The notes under the pieces: model-generated | Told to the model about the DNA's origin: nothing | The model's database searches: none | Seen by the model: only the letters and a program-made list of their open reading frames with translations | Program-made: the position numbers and the translations under genes | Part shown: positions 34,015 through 42,779 of the stretch, one piece after another | Layout of the letters: every line of letters starts with the position of its first letter | Position numbering within the stretch: position 1 is the stretch's first letter | Source: Dehalococcoidia bacterium | GTDB taxonomy: Bacteria; Chloroflexota; Dehalococcoidia; GIF9; UBA5629 | Direction of reading: 5' to 3' | Assembly (NCBI GenBank): GCA_041653995.1 | Contig: JBAZEK010000003.1 | Location: 62,001-126,000, forward strand | DNA length: 64,000 nt

Positions 34015-37000
34015 ATGGCAGGCAGGGCTGGGAAAAAAGAGGCCGGCAAAAGCAAAACAAAGCCGGCATTGAAAAAGGGCGTTGGGCGGGCGAAACGTGA
34101 GAAGAAGGTTGAGGAACAAACGCATATCGCGCTGGAAAAATACCGGATCCTCTTCGAATCATTCCCCCTGGGCATCAGCATCACGGATGACCGTGGCAAC
34201 CTTATAGAAGCCAACAAAGAATCCGAGCGCCTGCTGGGCATGTCACGCGATGAGCATGATCAGCTCAAATATGACGGACCGGAATGGAAGATCGTTCGTC
34301 CCGACGGCACACCCATGCCGCCCGAAGAATACGCCAGTGTCCGCGCTTTGCGCGAAAACCGCCGCATCGAAAATGTGGAAATGGGGATCGTTAAAAACGG
34401 TGATGAGATCACCTGGATCAACGTAACCGCCGAACCTATTCCTCTGGAAAACTTCGGCGTGGCGATCACTTACGGGGACATCAGCTCACGCAAGAGACTC
34501 GAGAATGATCTGGAAAAACAACGCCGTGAATTCAAGCATATTATCGATTCTGCGCCGATAATAATTTTTTATAAAGATCTGGCAGGGAGAATGATCCGCG
34601 TAAACAAAACGTTTTCCGAAGCTCTAAATTTGTCTGAAGGTGAAATACTGGGGAAAACAGTCTTTGACGTATATTCGGCGCCTGTAGCTCAGGCCATGAC
34701 TGACGACGATCAGGAAGTTCTCAGGACAGGGCGTCCCAAACTGAATATCGAAGAGCCTTATGAATCCGCCAGCGGTATTAGATGGGTGCGCACGGATAAA
34801 GTGCCAATTATCGACGATAGCGGCCGCACCGTCGGACTGGTAGGATTCGCCCAGGATATCACAGAGCGCAAACGTGCAGAGGAAGCACTACTGGAGAGCG
34901 AAAAACATGTCAAGATGAAGCTTGACGCAATTCTTTCGCCTCAGGGGGATATCGGAAAACTGGAACTGGGGGACATCCTTGATATCCAGGCCATTCAGTC
35001 GATCATGGATGATTTTCATAAACTCACCAATATATCGGCCTGGATACTCGACGTAAAAGGCAATATCCTCGTCTCTACGGGCTGGCGAGATATATGCACA
35101 CAATTTCACAGGGCCAACATTGAGTTATGTGAGAACTGTATCGAGAGCGATACTCAGCTCTCCCAAGGGGTAGCGCCGGGCACATTTAAAATGTACAAAT
35201 GCAAAAACAATATGTGGGACCTGGTGACACCCATAACCGTGGGAGGAAAACATATCGGCAACCTGTTCCTGGGACAGTTTCTATTTGACGATGAAACTGT
35301 GGATTACGAGCTGTTCCGCTCACAGGCGCGTCGACACGGGTTTAACGAGGCTGAGTATCTCGCAGCGCTCGAGCGTGTGCCCCGATTTAGCAGAGAGACT
35401 ATCGACACCTCAATGAGCTTCTACTCTAAATTTGCTCACATGATCTCAACTCTCAGCCACAGCAATATCGCCCTGGCACGCTCGTTGACTGAGAAAAATG
35501 GTCTGCTGAGCGCACTGCAGGCGAGCGAAGAGCAGTACCGCCTGCTAGCGGAACATACCACCGACTTCGTATGGCTGATGGATATGAACCTCACTCCTAC
35601 ATACCAGAGCCCTTCCGCAGAAAGGCTCACCGGATTCACTCACGAGGAACTGGCCGCGCTTCCTTTTGAAAAACGCCTAACGCCTGAATCACTTCAGCTG
35701 GCAGCCGAAATGTTTCTCAAAGAGATGCCCCTGGTAGCTGCTGACCCGGAATATAATCCCATCCTCACGTTGGAGCTTGAGATCTACCGCAAGGATGGTA
35801 GCACCCTGTGGTCGGAGAATAAGTTCTCCATAATCAGGGATGAAAATGGTCAGCCGGTGTCCATCCTGGGTGAGGCCAGGGATATCACCAATCGCAAGCT
35901 GGCCGAAGCGGCGCTGCACGTGAGCGGAGAAAAGTATCGCAGCCTTGTGGAAACATCCGGAGCCGGTATCGCCTCTTTTGACCTCAAAGGCAATTTCATA
36001 TTTACCAATGCTACGGTCTGCCTGTGGGCCGGCCTAACTGTGGCTGATATTATCGGCCAACCGTTAAATAACCTCATACATCCGGATGATACACCGGCCC
36101 TGGTGAAAATGCTCTCAAATATGACAGATGGTGAAACGGCCGGGTCTGACTTCGAGTTCAGAATAATCCACAAAGATGGAAACATCACCTGGCTGTATAC
36201 TAATCCCACACCGATTATCCTGGATGGCAAATCAGTTGGTTTTAACGCCATCCTGCAAGACATCACCAGACGCAAGCAGGCAGAGGAGGCTCTACGTCAA
36301 TCGGAAGCAAAATACAGCACTGTCCTGGAGCAAATTGAAGAGGCCTATTATGAAGTGGACCTTGACGGAAACCTGACCTTCTTCAATGAAGCAACTTGTC
36401 ATCAGCTGGGTTATTCCGTAGAAGAGCTAAAAGGGATGAACTATCGGGTTTACACATCCAAAGAGGATATGAGGCACATATACGAGATATTCAATCAGGT
36501 CTACCTGACGGGGAAACCGAACACTGGATTTTCTGTATCTCGAATTAGAAAGGACGGATCGCGATTATTCACCGAGAATTCAGCCCTGCCCATGCGAGAC
36601 GAGGCTGGCAAGATAATCGGCTTTCGTGGAGTCGCCCGTGATGTTACAGAGCGCAAGCGTGCGGAGGAGGCAATTCGTGAGAGCGAGGAGCAATACCGTC
36701 TGCTGGCGGAACACACTACTGACACCGTTTGGCTCTTAGATATGAATTTAAAGACCACGTATACCAGCCCCTCCTCGGAAAAGCTCCTGGGCTTCACGCA
36801 ACAGGAGCTTATAGAAATGCCACTGGAGAAGTACCTCGTGCCGGATTCGCTCAATCTAGCAGCTGAAGCATTGTTTGCCGAGCTACCCAGGATAGAGGCC
36901 GACCCGAGCTACAATCCCATCGTGACGCTGGAGCTTGAGTATTACCGCAAGGACGGCACAACTCTGTGGGCGGAAAACAAGTTTAATCTAATACGGGATG

Positions 37001-37686
37001 CGAATGGCAAACCGGTTTCCATCCTTGGTGAGACAAGAGACATCACAGAACGCAGGGAGGCCAAGAAAAAGTTGGAACAAACGCTGGCGGCGCTGGAAAA
37101 GACCTTGCGCGATACCGTAATAGCCATATCCAAGATGGTCGAGATGAAAGACCCCTTTACAGCGGGCCACCAGATACGCGTGGCCCAACTGGCAAGCGCC
37201 ATAGCCAGTAAAATGAATATGCCGGACGAACAGATCGCTATCCTCAATACGGCAGCAACCATCCACGACATCGGCAAGATCTATGTGCCTTCAGATATAC
37301 TCAGCAAACCCGGCAAGCTGAACCCTCTGGAATACGAGATAATCCAGACGCATGTCCGCGGCAGTTACGAGATATTGATGGGGATAGATTTCGCCGGCCC
37401 CATCGCGGAGATCGTATTTCAGCACCACGAGAGGATGGACGGCTCAGGCTATCCCCGCGCCCTGAAGGGCGCCGATATACTTCCTGAAGCTAAAATACTG
37501 ATCGTTGCAGATGTGGTGGAGGCGATGTCGTCACACAGGCCATACCGAGCTTCCATGGGCATTGACAAAGCCCTTGAAGAGATAAGCATCAACAGGGGCA
37601 AGCTATACGACGAAGCTGCAGTGGACGCCTGCCTGGATCTCTTCAATAACGACCGATTCTGGTTTAGCCCGGTTGAATCTTCGTGA
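34015..37686 (+). CDS. PAS-PAS-PocR-4xPAS-HD-GYP multidomain sensor, probable c-di-GMP phosphodiesterase
   Basis: 1223 residues. Order: basic N-terminal tail; PAS1 (about 42-160), PAS2 (172-290), a PocR sensory domain (317-500, with clustered Cys in IELCENC and MYKCKNN), PAS3 (505-630), PAS4 (640-760), PAS5 (766-885), PAS6 (891-1015), a coiled coil, and HD-GYP (1035-1215) with HD at 1084-1085, HHERMDGSG from 1137 and GYP at 1145-1147. PocR domains bind small ligands such as hydrocarbon derivatives; here the ligand is unknown. PAS3 and PAS6 are close copies of each other. No membrane helix is visible. Confidence 0.9.
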   Translation: MAGRAGKKEAGKSKTKPALKKGVGRAKREKKVEEQTHIALEKYRILFESFPLGISITDDRGNLIEANKESERLLGMSRDEHDQLKYDGPEWKIVRPDGTPMPPEEYASVRALRENRRIENVEMGIVKNGDEITWINVTAEPIPLENFGVAITYGDISSRKRLENDLEKQRREFKHIIDSAPIIIFYKDLAGRMIRVNKTFSEALNLSEGEILGKTVFDVYSAPVAQAMTDDDQEVLRTGRPKLNIEEPYESASGIRWVRTDKVPIIDDSGRTVGLVGFAQDITERKRAEEALLESEKHVKMKLDAILSPQGDIGKLELGDILDIQAIQSIMDDFHKLTNISAWILDVKGNILVSTGWRDICTQFHRANIELCENCIESDTQLSQGVAPGTFKMYKCKNNMWDLVTPITVGGKHIGNLFLGQFLFDDETVDYELFRSQARRHGFNEAEYLAALERVPRFSRETIDTSMSFYSKFAHMISTLSHSNIALARSLTEKNGLLSALQASEEQYRLLAEHTTDFVWLMDMNLTPTYQSPSAERLTGFTHEELAALPFEKRLTPESLQLAAEMFLKEMPLVAADPEYNPILTLELEIYRKDGSTLWSENKFSIIRDENGQPVSILGEARDITNRKLAEAALHVSGEKYRSLVETSGAGIASFDLKGNFIFTNATVCLWAGLTVADIIGQPLNNLIHPDDTPALVKMLSNMTDGETAGSDFEFRIIHKDGNITWLYTNPTPIILDGKSVGFNAILQDITRRKQAEEALRQSEAKYSTVLEQIEEAYYEVDLDGNLTFFNEATCHQLGYSVEELKGMNYRVYTSKEDMRHIYEIFNQVYLTGKPNTGFSVSRIRKDGSRLFTENSALPMRDEAGKIIGFRGVARDVTERKRAEEAIRESEEQYRLLAEHTTDTVWLLDMNLKTTYTSPSSEKLLGFTQQELIEMPLEKYLVPDSLNLAAEALFAELPRIEADPSYNPIVTLELEYYRKDGTTLWAENKFNLIRDANGKPVSILGETRDITERREAKKKLEQTLAALEKTLRDTVIAISKMVEMKDPFTAGHQIRVAQLASAIASKMNMPDEQIAILNTAATIHDIGKIYVPSDILSKPGKLNPLEYEIIQTHVRGSYEILMGIDFAGPIAEIVFQHHERMDGSGYPRALKGADILPEAKILIVADVVEAMSSHRPYRASMGIDKALEEISINRGKLYDEAAVDACLDLFNNDRFWFSPVESS

Positions 37687-37699
37687 ATAGTGTGATCAT

Positions 37700-38764
37700 T
37701 CACCAGCGGGCGTGGTGCTCCTCCGCCCAGCCGATAAGGTTATTAATCCCTATTCTCTCTCCAGTGTCGGTGACAAGCGTCCCGCTGTAGCGGCCGAACA
37801 TCTGATGGACCTCGCTGGCCAATAGACCAACATCGGTCCTGGCCACCCGCTCGAAGAAAGGTTTGAATTCAAGCTCAAGCCGCCCGTCCGACGAGGTCAT
37901 CAGCCAGGGCTTCTTAAAATTAGTATTGTCGTACTTGTAGTCCACGTTGCCCAATTTGTGTACTTTCCCCTCCAGTATGATTGCGTTATCGCTCAGCTCG
38001 GCATCGTTGCCGATGCCGCCACCGGCATTTATCCCGATGCTGCGTCCATCCGGCAGGAACCGGGAGAAACTGGCCCAGATCCAGAATGATCGATACGGCC
38101 ACACTCCCGCACCCCAGTCCAGCGTCCCCAGACATTCATCGGGGCTGATGTGATATAACTTCAGTTTTTTATCACCGCCCTCTGCTGTTTCGGCCCACCC
38201 ATACTCGATGGCGCCTTTCGCAGGCATGCAGTTGACCTTGCGCGTGTAGTAGAAACGCCTGTTTTCATAGGGAAATATATTAACTACAGATTCATGCCCT
38301 TCCCTGAGCAATAGCTCCACATCAGCCTTCAACCCTGACCCGCCGAAACCGGGCCAGTTGATCTCCAGCCTGCGCCGGTTATCATCCGGTATGTAAAAAC
38401 GCACGTACATGCCGCCTTTTTCGTAGCGGCAATCGCCTGAAGTGCTGTTGCGCGGCAGGACGATCCCGCGGCCCAGGGGGATATTCAGCGTCTGCTCCTG
38501 GTAACACCCGGTGTTGAAATCGAGCACGTAGGCGAAGACGGGACCCAGGTAGCCGACATGGCTGAGTGTGAACGAAAAAAAATGCGTGGGCGTGGTAATG
38601 CCGAAGTACTGCCAGCGCTTGATGCGCAGCGGCTGTAGAAACTTAAGCGCGTAGATATTAACATTTTCTAAATTGGCATCCAGCAGCGGCTGCCGCGCCC
38701 ACCCGTAATCGACCAGGTTTCCCTGCCCGTCCAGCAAAGGCCCGCTTTTGGTTATCTCTTTCAT
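37700..38764 (-). CDS. DUF2804 family protein
   Basis: 354 residues, matching DUF2804, a beta-rich family seen in bacteria and fungi with no known activity; the pattern resembles AttH/lipocalin-like lipid-handling proteins (W-rich strands: QYFGITTPTHFFSFTLSHVG, RLEINWPGFGG, PYRSFWIWASFS). ATG 38764 follows AGGAGG at 8 nt; an upstream start at 38791 is less likely. It follows the CoA-ligase gene after 36 nt on the same strand, so a link to acyl or lipid chemistry is plausible. Convergent with the HD-GYP gene (13-nt gap). Confidence 0.82.
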   Translation of the reverse strand: MKEITKSGPLLDGQGNLVDYGWARQPLLDANLENVNIYALKFLQPLRIKRWQYFGITTPTHFFSFTLSHVGYLGPVFAYVLDFNTGCYQEQTLNIPLGRGIVLPRNSTSGDCRYEKGGMYVRFYIPDDNRRRLEINWPGFGGSGLKADVELLLREGHESVVNIFPYENRRFYYTRKVNCMPAKGAIEYGWAETAEGGDKKLKLYHISPDECLGTLDWGAGVWPYRSFWIWASFSRFLPDGRSIGINAGGGIGNDAELSDNAIILEGKVHKLGNVDYKYDNTNFKKPWLMTSSDGRLELEFKPFFERVARTDVGLLASEVHQMFGRYSGTLVTDTGERIGINNLIGWAEEHHARW

Positions 38765-38800
38765 CTCTCGCCCTCCTGCTGCCGTTCTCAAGGCATTACA

Positions 38801-40198
38801 TTATAGCTGTTTCATGCGCTCCGCCCTGCGCACCATGGACCCGATGCACCTGATGGCGTTGTCGGGCATGACGTAGGTGGGTATGCCGTCCATGGCCGCC
38901 AGTATCAAGCCATCCAGCTGGTCGGGCGGATTGGCGGGTATCAGCACAATGGGTTTCTTCAGACGGTCGCGCAGCTCCACCAGCTTCTGGCGGAACCAGG
39001 CGTCCTGAAGGAACACATAGGTGATTACCAGGCAGCTGTCCACATGCGGCATGATCATCTCCAGGCAATCGACGTATACCTTCGCCGCGCCCCCGATGGG
39101 CGCCCAGACGAGGTCCACAGGATTCTTGCGGTTTTTGGACGGCGGCACCTTGTCCTTGAGGTACTCGGCCAGTTTATTCTGAATATCCGCGGGAAACGGC
39201 CTGATGTTAAGCCCCTCCCGGGTGCAGGCGTCCGACGAAGCCACTGCCCCTCCGCCGGCCTCGATCAACAATCCGATATCCCTGCCCGGCGGCAGAACGG
39301 GACAGCTGAAAGCCACGGCCAGGTCGATGAGGTGCTCCATACCGTAGGCAGGTACAATCCCCGTCTGAGCGCACATGGCCTGGAAAACCTGGTAGCTGCC
39401 GGCCAGCGATCCTGTGTGAGAAGCAGCCGACCTGGCGCCCGCTTCCGAACTGCCGCCCTTCCAGACGATGATGGGCTTATGCGGGCAGATGTCCTGTGCC
39501 AGCTTTAAAAAGCGCTGTGGATTTTTCAGCCCTTCGACATATGCGGTGATAACCTTCGTGTCAGGATCGTTCCCCCAGTACGCTATTAAATCTTCCAGTG
39601 TCAGGTCGCTCTGGTTGCCGATGCTGATGATACCGCTGAAGCGCAAACCCCTTGCGCTGCCCAGGCGAAGCATAATCTCGGCCACCCAGCCGCTCTGGCC
39701 CACGAAGCCCACACCGCCGGGATCGAGCGGCATCCTGGCATAGGGGACAACCGTATTCACGCGTCCCCGCGATGTAAAGACGCCCATGCAGTTGGGCCCG
39801 ATAACCCTCACGCCACCCTTGCGGGCGATAGCCACCATCCTCTTTTCCGCCTCCCTTCCCTCATCTCCCATCTCGCTGAAGCCCACCGCATGCACTACGG
39901 CAAACTTCACTCGCTTGCGGGCGCAGTCCTCCATAGCCTCAGGTATGGAGCGGGCCGGTATGGCCAGCACCGCCAGGTCGACCTCTCCGCGTATGGAGGA
40001 AAGATCCGGAAAGCACTTCAGGCCCATGATATCGCTTTCCCTGCGGTTGATGGGATAAATGGTGCCGGCATAGCTGTCTTTGAGCATGCTGTTGATAAAC
40101 ATGCCGCCGGATTTCCATTCGTCCTTCGAGGCCCCCACAATGGCCACCGAACGAGGCTTAAAAAGGTATTTCAAGTCTGGCGTAGCGAAACGGGTCAT
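38801..40198 (-). CDS. NDP-forming acyl-CoA synthetase, alpha-type subunit (second copy)
   Basis: 465 residues from ATG 40198 with AGGAGG 7 nt before it. Domains as in the gene at 2898: CoA-binding Rossmann fold (PRSVAIVGASKDEWKSGG near 16), succinyl-CoA-ligase-like domains (VGQSGWVAEIM, ISIGNQSDLTLEDL) and the phospho-His candidate in SAASHTGSLAGS. No ATP-grasp domain. Identity to the first copy is clear but partial, so they are likely different substrates. Divergent from the enoyl-CoA hydratase gene, consistent with a fatty or aromatic acid pathway. Confidence 0.85.
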   Translation of the reverse strand: MTRFATPDLKYLFKPRSVAIVGASKDEWKSGGMFINSMLKDSYAGTIYPINRRESDIMGLKCFPDLSSIRGEVDLAVLAIPARSIPEAMEDCARKRVKFAVVHAVGFSEMGDEGREAEKRMVAIARKGGVRVIGPNCMGVFTSRGRVNTVVPYARMPLDPGGVGFVGQSGWVAEIMLRLGSARGLRFSGIISIGNQSDLTLEDLIAYWGNDPDTKVITAYVEGLKNPQRFLKLAQDICPHKPIIVWKGGSSEAGARSAASHTGSLAGSYQVFQAMCAQTGIVPAYGMEHLIDLAVAFSCPVLPPGRDIGLLIEAGGGAVASSDACTREGLNIRPFPADIQNKLAEYLKDKVPPSKNRKNPVDLVWAPIGGAAKVYVDCLEMIMPHVDSCLVITYVFLQDAWFRQKLVELRDRLKKPIVLIPANPPDQLDGLILAAMDGIPTYVMPDNAIRCIGSMVRRAERMKQL

Positions 40199-40313
40199 CG
40201 GATGCCTCCTGTGTTTATCAGTGAACCGGGATCTCAGCATGTATCGCCGACAAAACGGCTGTGGGACTTATTATCTTACTGCGCTTCGCCCGGTGTCAAA
40301 GCCTTGAATAATG

Positions 40314-40322
40314 TGCTATATT
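40314..40322 (+). promoter_or_regulatory. Extended -10 promoter of the enoyl-CoA hydratase gene
   Basis: TGC-TATATT (TATATT at 40317-40322) with 51 nt to the ATG at 40374; the leader carries GAGGAGG. No good -35. Confidence 0.55.
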
Positions 40323-40373
40323 ACTATCGCCGCATACGGTGGTAGAGGTCACCCTTAATCGAGGAGGAATATC

Positions 40374-41126
40374 ATGGCATATGAGTCCATTACATACCAT
40401 GTCAGCGCAGGCATAGGCAGGATCACCTTCAACCGTCCGCAGGTCATGAACGCGCTTACTCTCGCCATGCTTAAAGAGATAAAAGCGGCTGTACTCACAG
40501 CGGGCGACGATCCTGAGGTGAAGGTCATAGTCCTGACCGGCGCCGGCCGGGCCTTCTGCGCCGGTGTCGACCTCAAAGGCATGGGCGATGCCAAGCTGGT
40601 CAACGGCAAAGTGGGCGACTTCCTCGATGTACCTGCCAGAGAGTTAATAGATGCCATACGATCAGTTCCCAAGGCGGTTATCAATCTGGTCAACGGCTTC
40701 TGCTTCACAGGCGCGCTTGAGATCATGCTCGCCTGCGATATAATAATAGCCTCAGAGGACGCCAAGATCGGCGATACGCATGCCAAGTGGGGACTGCGGC
40801 CCACCTGGGGCATGAGCGCGCGTTTGCCTCGCAGAATCGGCTATCTCAAGGCCAAGGAGATGTCTTTCACAGCCGAGGCCGTCACCGCTAAGGAGGCCGA
40901 GCGTATCGGGCTGATAAACCTGGCGGTGCCGGGAGATAAGCTGGAAGAAGCATTGCAGACTATGGCGAACAAGATTATGGGCAACAGCGCCCAGTCCATC
41001 GCAGCCTACAAGAAACTCTACAACGCCAACGAGAACATGACGCTGGATAAAAGCCTCGAACTGGAATTCGGCAGCGATTTCGAGATCACCGACAGCCTGG
41101 ATAGGCTGCTGAAATTCGTCAAGTAA
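40374..41126 (+). CDS. Enoyl-CoA hydratase/isomerase family protein
   Basis: 250 residues of the crotonase fold, acting on acyl-CoA in beta-oxidation-type reactions. The oxyanion-hole motif AGRAFCAGVDLKGM is near residue 57 and the second one GFCFTGALEIMLACDIIIAS near 106. The usual catalytic Glu in GG(A)ELALACD is at ALEIM, and the second Glu region reads KWGLRPTWGM, so it may be a hydratase or isomerase subtype. GAGGAGG precedes the ATG. It is likely under its own promoter and followed by a repeat cluster. Confidence 0.9.
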   Translation: MAYESITYHVSAGIGRITFNRPQVMNALTLAMLKEIKAAVLTAGDDPEVKVIVLTGAGRAFCAGVDLKGMGDAKLVNGKVGDFLDVPARELIDAIRSVPKAVINLVNGFCFTGALEIMLACDIIIASEDAKIGDTHAKWGLRPTWGMSARLPRRIGYLKAKEMSFTAEAVTAKEAERIGLINLAVPGDKLEEALQTMANKIMGNSAQSIAAYKKLYNANENMTLDKSLELEFGSDFEITDSLDRLLKFVK

Positions 41127-41134
41127 TAATAATT

Positions 41135-41220
41135 GTCATTGCGAGAAGCGAAGCGACGAAGCAATCCTGTGCGTGATCGCGGGAACACAAGATTGCCACG
41201 GCCTTCGGCCTCGCAATGAC
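41135..41220. repeat. 86-bp palindromic repeat element (GTCATTGCGAG ends)
   Basis: Perfect 11-nt terminal inverted repeats GTCATTGCGAG (41135-41145) and CTCGCAATGAC (41210-41220), with an inner GCAATC/GATTGC pair (41161-41166, 41191-41196) and a small CGGCCTTCGGCC hairpin. No coding capacity. The form resembles REP/MITE-like non-autonomous elements common in bacterial genomes. Confidence 0.75.
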
Positions 41221-41236
41221 GAAGTGGAAAAAAATG

Positions 41237-41299
41237 CTCGCAATGACAGGTTTGATGCGGGCGCACCTGAAGGTACGCCCCTACATTACTCGCAATGAC
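41237..41299. repeat. Two further solo repeat ends flanking a second hairpin repeat
   Basis: CTCGCAATGAC recurs at 41237-41247 and 41289-41299. Between them GGGCGCACCT-GA-AGGTACGCCC (41259-41280, one mismatch) then CTACATTA forms a second hairpin type that recurs at 44049-44070. Repeats were apparently nested or partly deleted here. Confidence 0.6.
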
Positions 41300-41373
41300 T
41301 CACGTTTTGATATCTTGACGTACAGTTGAAACGAATATAAACTAAGCGCAAGCGAATCAGGGGAGGTGTATCC

Positions 41374-42339
41374 ATGTCATCTGCTAAAAGCCATCGCGGC
41401 TGGTGGACTGCAATCATCATCTGCGTCGTCATCCTTCTCATTATAATCACACCTCTTTCGCTTTACGCCACGGCAAATGTCGAGACAAAGGATCTCGACG
41501 ATGCGGCCCGCGCTCAGGCGGGCGGCTCATACGTCAAGCTCCCTGAAGGGGTAACACACTACGAGTTGACAGGGCCCGAGGATGGTCAGGTTGTCGTATT
41601 AATACACGGCGCCACCATACCTATGTACATGTGGGACGCGCAGGTTGAGGCACTTGCCAGGTCCGGCTACCGGGTACTTCGCTACGACATGTATGGGAGG
41701 GGTTACTCGGACAGGCCGGATGGCGACTACAGCCAGGCGTTTTATCGCAAACAGCTCCTGGACCTGCTGGACGCGCTCAAGATAAAGCAGCCGGTGGACC
41801 TGGTGGGCGTCTCCATGGGCGGAGCCATGGCGGTGGACTTCACAGCCAGCTACACCGACCGGGTCAAGGACCTGGTGCTGATTGCACCGATGATCAACTC
41901 GCTCAAAAACGATACTAACTTCAAATTGATGAGGATACCCTTGCTGGGAGAGTTCCTCACACGGCTGATAGCAGTCAAGGTCATGTCGGAACGCGCTGCC
42001 CAGCTCATGCAGAAATCGCCCAAAGCTGCGGAGTATGCCAGGCAGTTCCAGGACCAGACCCGGTTCAAGGGCTTCGAGAAGGCGTCGCTGGCCGCAGTCC
42101 GCAGCGATGCATGGGCTGACTACACGGACGACTACCAAAAGGTCGGGCAGCAGAACCACAGGATATTGCTGATCTGGGGCACGGCTGACAGCGACATCTC
42201 GCCTGAGATGGTGCAGGCCATGCAGAAGGCGCTGCCCAGAGTTGAATTCAAGCAGCTTGACGGTGTCGGACACGATCCCCAGGTGGAAGTGCCCGACCAG
42301 GTCAACAGCCTGATACTGGACTTTTTAAAGCAGCAATAA
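41374..42339 (+). CDS. Membrane-anchored alpha/beta hydrolase
   Basis: 321 residues with an N-terminal membrane helix (about 10-30) and an alpha/beta hydrolase domain. The oxyanion motif VVLIHGATIPMYMW is near 70, the nucleophile elbow GVSMGGAM (Ser near 147), the acid probably Asp in GTADSDISPEM, and the His in GVGHDPQVE near the C-terminus. Likely acts on an ester or amide outside the cytoplasmic membrane. GGGGAGGTG precedes the ATG. SCP2 and M24 genes follow at about 18 nt each. Confidence 0.87.
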   Translation: MSSAKSHRGWWTAIIICVVILLIIITPLSLYATANVETKDLDDAARAQAGGSYVKLPEGVTHYELTGPEDGQVVVLIHGATIPMYMWDAQVEALARSGYRVLRYDMYGRGYSDRPDGDYSQAFYRKQLLDLLDALKIKQPVDLVGVSMGGAMAVDFTASYTDRVKDLVLIAPMINSLKNDTNFKLMRIPLLGEFLTRLIAVKVMSERAAQLMQKSPKAAEYARQFQDQTRFKGFEKASLAAVRSDAWADYTDDYQKVGQQNHRILLIWGTADSDISPEMVQAMQKALPRVEFKQLDGVGHDPQVEVPDQVNSLILDFLKQQ

Positions 42340-42356
42340 TATATAGGAGGTCCTAA

Positions 42357-42761
42357 ATGCCTGAAAAGAAATTCAAGTACCTGAGCAAGGAGTGGGCGGA
42401 TGAGGTCGCGAGGAGATGCAAGAAAACCCTTACACCCGAGAAAATGAAGAACATCACATCATCGATGATTACCATCTATAACAAGTGCCCGGACGGCAAG
42501 ACCAGGGCCGTTTATTACAAGCTGGTGAAGGGGGTAGTTGAAACAGTCTCCATCGTGGAAGGCAAACTGCCCCAGGCCGAGTTTTCCATCACGTCCGATT
42601 ATGAAGTCTTCGCTAAAATCTCGCGGGCGGAGCTCAAGGCGCGCGCCGCGCTCATGTCCGGCAAGATGCTGCTCAAAGGTAACCTGGTCAAGGCGCTGAC
42701 CCTGTCTCCCACCGTCGACCGGCTGAACGAGGTCATCGCCACCGTTCCAACGGAGTATTAA
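42357..42761 (+). CDS. SCP2 sterol/lipid-binding domain protein
   Basis: 134 residues, a single SCP2 domain that binds lipids or acyl-CoA in a hydrophobic tunnel. Visible: KGVVETVSIVEGKLPQAEFSI and the ALMSGKMLLKGNLVKAL amphipathic part. AGGAGG precedes the ATG. It stands between the hydrolase and an M24 protein, so a lipid-amide or acyl substrate is suggested for the trio. No enzymatic residues are expected. Confidence 0.88.
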   Translation: MPEKKFKYLSKEWADEVARRCKKTLTPEKMKNITSSMITIYNKCPDGKTRAVYYKLVKGVVETVSIVEGKLPQAEFSITSDYEVFAKISRAELKARAALMSGKMLLKGNLVKALTLSPTVDRLNEVIATVPTEY

Positions 42762-42779
42762 AAGCTGGAGGACTGAGAA

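Noticed and set aside
37684..37707. A terminator at GTGAAT/ATTCAC between the HD-GYP and DUF2804 genes
   Set aside because: The stem is only 6 bp with no T-run; too weak to report.
41135..41300. CRISPR-like repeated units
   Set aside because: The repeats are inverted and nested with irregular spacing; no regular spacers and no cas genes.
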